Assembly: GCA_934643865.1 (NCBI GenBank)
Contig: CAKUCX010000027.1
Coordinates: 1 to 40,059 of the forward strand
Length of the DNA stretch: 40,059 nucleotides
Direction: 5' to 3'
Source: an uncultured Kiritimatiellota bacterium
GTDB lineage: Bacteria > Verrucomicrobiota > Kiritimatiellia > RFP12 > UBA1067
The first letter of the stretch is position 1; each line of letters starts with the position of its first letter. The translations under genes were made by a program, and so were the position numbers. Under the pieces are notes generated by a model. It was not told the origin of the DNA and searched no databases. It saw nothing but the letters and a program-made list of their open reading frames with translations. This document shows, one piece after another, positions 38,601 through 40,059 of the stretch.

Positions 38601-38678
38601 CGCGCCCAGTGCCATGCCTCCCGCCAGAACCGCGCACAGCAGCGCGCGTCCCACGCACCTCCGCATCCTCAAGCCCAT
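32607..38678 (-). CDS. GH106-like alpha-L-rhamnosidase fused to a GH2 beta-galactosidase
   Basis: A 2,023-residue exported double enzyme. After a signal peptide (about residues 5-29), residues ~30-760 form a GH106-like half: TRPWVYNWWMGNAVTEAGLE, then GGFGGFHVIPIYG, the LTTGCGWCFGG region and a terminal galactose-binding-like sandwich. From about residue 935 (NRDWENPLVFERNRLPRHAF) a complete LacZ-type GH2 follows, with acid/base Glu1414 (SLGNE) and nucleophile Glu1476 (PCEYEHTEGN) and the C-terminal small-chain domain. Both halves look intact, so it may remove rhamnose and galactose from one polymer, for example rhamnogalacturonan. The start at 38,678 is preferred because the promoter's -10 box overlaps the longest start. 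A basic 35-residue tail (from about 1,989) is atypical and may be read-through into a junction. Confidence 0.88.
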   Translation of the reverse strand: MGLRMRRCVGRALLCAVLAGGMALGAAAAKPTWKAESAQTRPWVYNWWMGNAVTEAGLEAQARALAEGGFGGFHVIPIYGVKGNAANEPRYLSPEWREKWAAAKRAAARHGLGIDLTTGCGWCFGGRGVPLTNGAWRVDAQGRPEPGRIFVKRAPAQDRGFMLDPYSPQAMRDYLKAFEVLDEKPRAFYHDSWEYFGAAWTPRLFEAFKARRGYDLAPRWRELAGTGQAPELRKLRLDYRETLAELAVETFGVWADWCRARGILTRNEAHGAPANWLDLYALADIPETEMFDDCRDVLVSKFASSAAHVKGTRLVSAESCTWIGEHFRERPGEIKRFLDLLFLAGVNHVFYHGCCYSPPEAAWPGWCFYAALEMNPRSPLWRIMPSLNGYVSRVQALAQASEPGEDTLVYWPVRDFWAERPGLAEMMSVHNAARWFGAQPIGATARRLAAAGVCFDYVSDKMIAALPEKPGRYRSLVVPPCREMPEATRRRLADLARNGWEVVWEGGLPQAARRETALAASGVGFVRFRRKGETLWFAVNTNEAPRTVTLPRPQLWRLDPLTGEIAAVAGPIQLEPGHACFLQTGAEAADVMPPARPPVRRTSLDGPWELVPVCGGPGTPAPRTLAKTGPWSRNADGSENPFCGTMRYRCTFDAADSAAGGTLDLGDVREAARVCLNGRDLGTRFMKPYVFAVPPGALRAKGNVLDVEVTNTGSNRLRDLDRRGVAWKIFTDINMVSKDYKPLDASKYPFEAAGLLGPVTLETGVEEKDAEDKMAGFAAALVDAGGAVQAGDVLPMRLDPSFVVPQTALPENWRGRTEMTNFYPVAGAGALDVIRSEAAAFGGVAEVTAGELTFALTAEDGRELWSSGPLKAGARARFAVDVKDQPLVTFRTRGTGTGAWRDLDFVRNRAEWPHSGREIDAMHPLATYRREQIVGNRDWENPLVFERNRLPRHAFAVAYETEAAARDNRGRAASGRWLSLDGAWKALFTPHPDAAPAGFEQRAFDDAAWRSVLVPNTSEIVGMGTPLFCAFGYWWTVDPPFVTRPAPPDWTVAKEPNGTVNYRRAFTVPEGWRNLRTILVFDGFGAAVRVWLNGREVGYAEDGRPGAEFDVTPHLQAGTNLLAVQVYRLCDGCYMEDQDYFRLSGLFRSVWLRAEHATHVADFTVVTRRATEAEPYAGGAWCADVRAVVAGARGGETLTARLYDAQGKQVAEARTPCGPAAGATAALPLAVTAPALWNAETPNLYRLVLTLADREGRTLEAFGDRVGFREIAWGGATIRVNGAAVKFNGVNRHEIAPETGYTMTEALLRRDLDLLKRSNVNAIRLAHYPNDPRFYELADEYGFYVVDEANFESHGLSQHGWNGFRRRKFHHGLGGARNPAVDPRFRAAALDRETGMVLRDRNRPCVVMWSLGNEIFVTSDFFTEAYDALKALDPTRPVMNQRNGKKDVVDDMYAPPRRLLAYARGAGVDKPFIPCEYEHTEGNSYGNLMDYARAFWSSEVLQGGFLWDWADQDFPQKRDAKDVKPGQPAFRWAYGGDFGDRPGHGTGCCNGAVRADRTPSPGVPELSYIYQDAHVVASDPAHGVFTVTNRAYFTSLAKYGMRWTCEDDGRAVAGGDLGRLDVPPQGGRTLRLPVPPPTPGARRRTWTFVWTAAADTAWCKAGFACARDQVAEPEQPGGLRVCATASTLRVEETPNTVRLRLAADAQTWTVSKTAGVVTGWTVGGEEMLRSPIEPYFWRAPVSKERDALEQVRGVWQEAGARREVRACAVRHDATAATVRVDFAFPTAGATTGRAVYRFDGTGLRVAFTLEPKGLKPIQVSKGWMRPPEPVPPPIPRIGMVFRTSPAFGRARWFGRGPHENYPGRTASAFFGRYARAAADFLFPYAKPQESGNRGDVYELTVTDGAGKGFAVTAPGRPLHVNLLAYTAEELERRRHQAELEPCGDLIVHLDGFQRGVDGSGAGLHADQELVAEGTYSFSFVLSPAAAAVRSDGRVARAAKRPQGPARGACAQRKPLVAMECAMR

Positions 38679-38717
38679 CACGGCCCTCGCTTCCTGATTC
38701 CTGTCCATGGGCCCGTG

Positions 38718-38747
38718 ATTATACAGGAACACGGGCCTTCATGGCAA
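38718..38747 (-). promoter_or_regulatory. Predicted promoter of the rhamnosidase-galactosidase gene
   Basis: TTGCCA (38742-38747) and a perfect TATAAT (38718-38723) on the minus strand with an 18-base spacer. The transcript would start near 38,711, excluding the longest possible start (38,732). The chosen ATG has GAGGG about 7 bases upstream. Confidence 0.65.
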
Positions 38748-38881
38748 GAATCGGCGGCCCGGCGCGCGATGTCCAAGCATCTCTTCACGCCGCGTCCGCT
38801 CCCCGCCTCCTCCCCTCCGGCCTTTTCATTCCGCCCCTCCTGCGGATTTCACCACGGCAAACGGCGTCTCCGCCGCCGCGC

Positions 38882-39393
38882 GGCGCGGGACGTCCAAACG
38901 GGCCCGGCACGGGTACGGCCGCGACACGCGCGGCCTTCCCGTGTGGCCGTGCGATTTCACTTCGGAACGACCGCAGCGGGAGGGTCGCAACTTGTTGCGA
39001 CCGCGCCTCTTCTACAATTCTACATCTCTACACGAAAAATTTACCAATTTCTAGATTCTGCAACGAAACATGGTATTTTTGCCACAAAGAAACGCAAAGG
39101 CTTTGCGTCCTTTGCATCTGAATTCTTTGCGGACTTTGCGTTGAAAAAGGAGTACGGGATATTTTAACGCAAAGAACGCAGAGGGAACGCAAAGACCGCA
39201 AAGGCTTTGCGAGCTTTTCGGCCTTTGCGTCCCACAAGATTTGATTGCTGGGGCGATGAGGTTTTCGGAGATGACGGTTTTGGCAATGGATGAGATTTTA
39301 TTACGCACTGAAATCTCACGCATGAGGGGGAGAAGGAGACGCGGCGTAGGGCATCCGAACGGGCCCGGCACGCGAAGTACCCGCGCCGCCCTC
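38882..39393. repeat. Large direct repeat unit A (~512 bp)
   Basis: Begins GGCGCGGGACGTCC, then a CGGGCCCGGC-containing GC-rich part, GATTTCACTTCGGAAC, a hairpin GGTCGCAAC-TT-GTTGCGACC (38,983-39,002), AACGAAACATGGTATTTTTG, two 105-bp-type subunits, and a conserved stretch containing TTTTCGGAGATGACGG. The same order recurs in unit B. Confidence 0.8.
39093..39211. repeat. 105-bp-type tandem subunits in unit A (two palindromic cores)
   Basis: The core CGCAAAGGCTTTGCG, a 15-bp palindrome with 7-bp arms, lies at 39,093-39,107 and 39,197-39,211, 104 bp apart. Confidence 0.8.
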
Positions 39394-39955
39394 GGCGCGG
39401 GGCGTCCGACGGGCCCGGCGCGGGTACGGCCGCGACACGCGCGGCCCTCGCGCATGACACCGCACGATTTCACTTCGGAACAGGACGCAGCGGGTGGGGC
39501 GCAACTTGTTGCGGCCGTGTCCTATCTACAATTTTACACGGTCAATTCCTCAATCGGTCGATTCGGCAACGAAACATGGTATTTTTGCCACAAAGAACAC
39601 AAAGACCGCAAAGGCTTTGCGTCCTTTGCGTCTGAATTCTTTGCGAACGTTGCGTTGAAAAAAGGAGTACGGGATGTTTTGACGCAAAGAACGCAGAGAG
39701 AACGCAAAGACCGCAAAGGCTTTGCGTCCTTTGCGTCAGAATTCTTTGCGAACTTTGCGTTGAAAAAAGGAGTACGGGATGTTTTGACGCAAAGAACGCA
39801 GAGGGAACGCAAAGACCGCAAAGGCTTTGCGAGCTTTGTGCGGCCCACAGTATCTGCTTGCCGAGGCGATGACGTTTTCGGAGATGACGGTTCTGGCAAT
39901 GGATGAGATTTTATTACGCACTGAAATCTCGCGCATAAGGGGAAGGAGGAGACGC
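39394..39955. repeat. Large direct repeat unit B (~562 bp)
   Basis: Repeats the landmarks of unit A in the same order and orientation, but has three 105-bp subunits instead of two. The start of a further unit (GGCGCAGGGCGTCC) is visible at 39,956. Confidence 0.8.
39607..39831. repeat. 105-bp tandem repeat in unit B (three palindromic cores)
   Basis: Cores CGCAAAGGCTTTGCG at 39,607-39,621, 39,712-39,726 and 39,817-39,831, spaced exactly 105 bp. Between cores the sequence TTGAAAAAAGGAGTACGGGA recurs nearly unchanged. Confidence 0.85.
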
Positions 39956-39977
39956 GGCGCAGGGCGTCCGACGGGCC

Positions 39978-40059
39978 CGGCACGCGCAGGGCGTCGGCGA
40001 GGGCGCGCGCGGCGGCGAACAGCGCCGTCGTGCGCGGGTTGCCCGCCTCCTGGCAGAAA
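39978..40059 (-). CDS. Possible 3' end of a gene entering from the right edge
   Basis: The minus strand is open from the window edge and reads AGNPRTTALFAAARALADAL before entering the repeat at about 39,978, a protein-like helical stretch. If real, the gene's C terminus has been replaced by repeat sequence (the frame stays open to 39,534). Too little is visible to name it. Confidence 0.25.

Larger units (their letters stand above)
38733..40059. other. Large noncoding repeat field
   Basis: About 1.3 kb without a convincing gene except perhaps the last 80 bp. It alternates GC-rich stretches with AT-richer, CTTTGCG/CGCAAAG-rich arrays. All long open frames here are repeat translations whose length follows from the 105-bp (35-codon) period. 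Confidence 0.7.

Noticed and set aside
38679..38732. Longer start of the GH106-GH2 protein at 38,732
   Set aside because: It would begin upstream of the predicted transcript start, overlaps the TATAAT box and adds non-signal-like residues before the signal peptide.
39241..39906. 221-codon plus-strand open frame and several minus-strand frames in the right-hand repeat field
   Set aside because: They translate the 105-bp tandem repeat, whose period is a multiple of three. They repeat the same peptide and have no independent coding evidence.

Overview
The window is about 40 kb of GC-rich bacterial DNA in which nearly every protein gene lies on the minus strand. The gene content points to a Gram-negative, probably gut- or sediment-dwelling member of the PVC group. 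My best inference is Kiritimatiellota (Kiritimatiellae): a FadL outer-membrane protein, a DAP-type Mur ligase, two very large secreted beta-helix proteins with autotransporter-type repeats, Tat-exported Gfo/Idh/MocA and phosphoesterase proteins, and large GH2/GH106-type glycosidases. That assignment rests on gene content only. No rRNA or marker-gene placement was possible.

Layout. (1) 204-6,800: a division/cell-wall (dcw) operon read leftward, mraZ-rsmH-ftsL-ftsI-murE. It runs without a break, through overlapping stop/start codons, into a small lipoprotein, a ketosynthase-like protein and a lysophospholipid-type acyltransferase. The last two resemble aryl-polyene lipid genes. The murE-like gene lacks the N-terminal UDP-MurNAc domain. 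(2) 6,993-11,335: a FadL channel, an exported protein of unrecognised family and a Tat-exported metallophosphoesterase, behind a good promoter. (3) 11,336-19,150: a 1,596-residue beta-helix protein with an SGNH hydrolase domain in its middle, flanked by a rearranged, repeat-rich zone. That zone holds 37-bp inverted repeats, a REP-associated tyrosine transposase (RAYT) whose ribosome-binding site and stop codon both lie inside copies of the repeat, a tRNA-Ser-like remnant, a 3' scrap of nifS, a 5' scrap of a GH106-like gene and an IS30-type HTH scrap. (4) 19,154-24,250: a second, 1,372-residue beta-helix protein and a frameshifted IS66 remnant, bracketed by another short repeat family. (5) 24,319-31,854: a five-gene run from one promoter: Gfo/Idh/MocA oxidoreductase, LacZ-type beta-galactosidase, thioredoxin-like protein, N-acetylmuramoyl-L-alanine amidase and DNA polymerase IV. 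(6) 32,041-38,678: a 2,023-residue protein joining a GH106-like alpha-L-rhamnosidase half to a complete GH2 beta-galactosidase half, followed 2 bp later by a compositionally foreign DnaQ-like exonuclease. (7) 38,733-40,059: a noncoding repeat field of two ~510-560-bp units with nested 105-bp tandem repeats, and possibly the 3' end of a gene entering from the right.

How it fits together. The glycosidases, oxidoreductase and beta-helix/SGNH protein suggest degradation of complex plant or mucosal glycans, perhaps rhamnose- and galactose-containing and esterified. The most unusual system is the RAYT/REP unit. The repeat hairpin is predicted to form the 5' end of the transposase mRNA, to carry its Shine-Dalgarno and to be able to hide it. 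Copies of the same repeat sit at the broken ends of at least two gene fragments.
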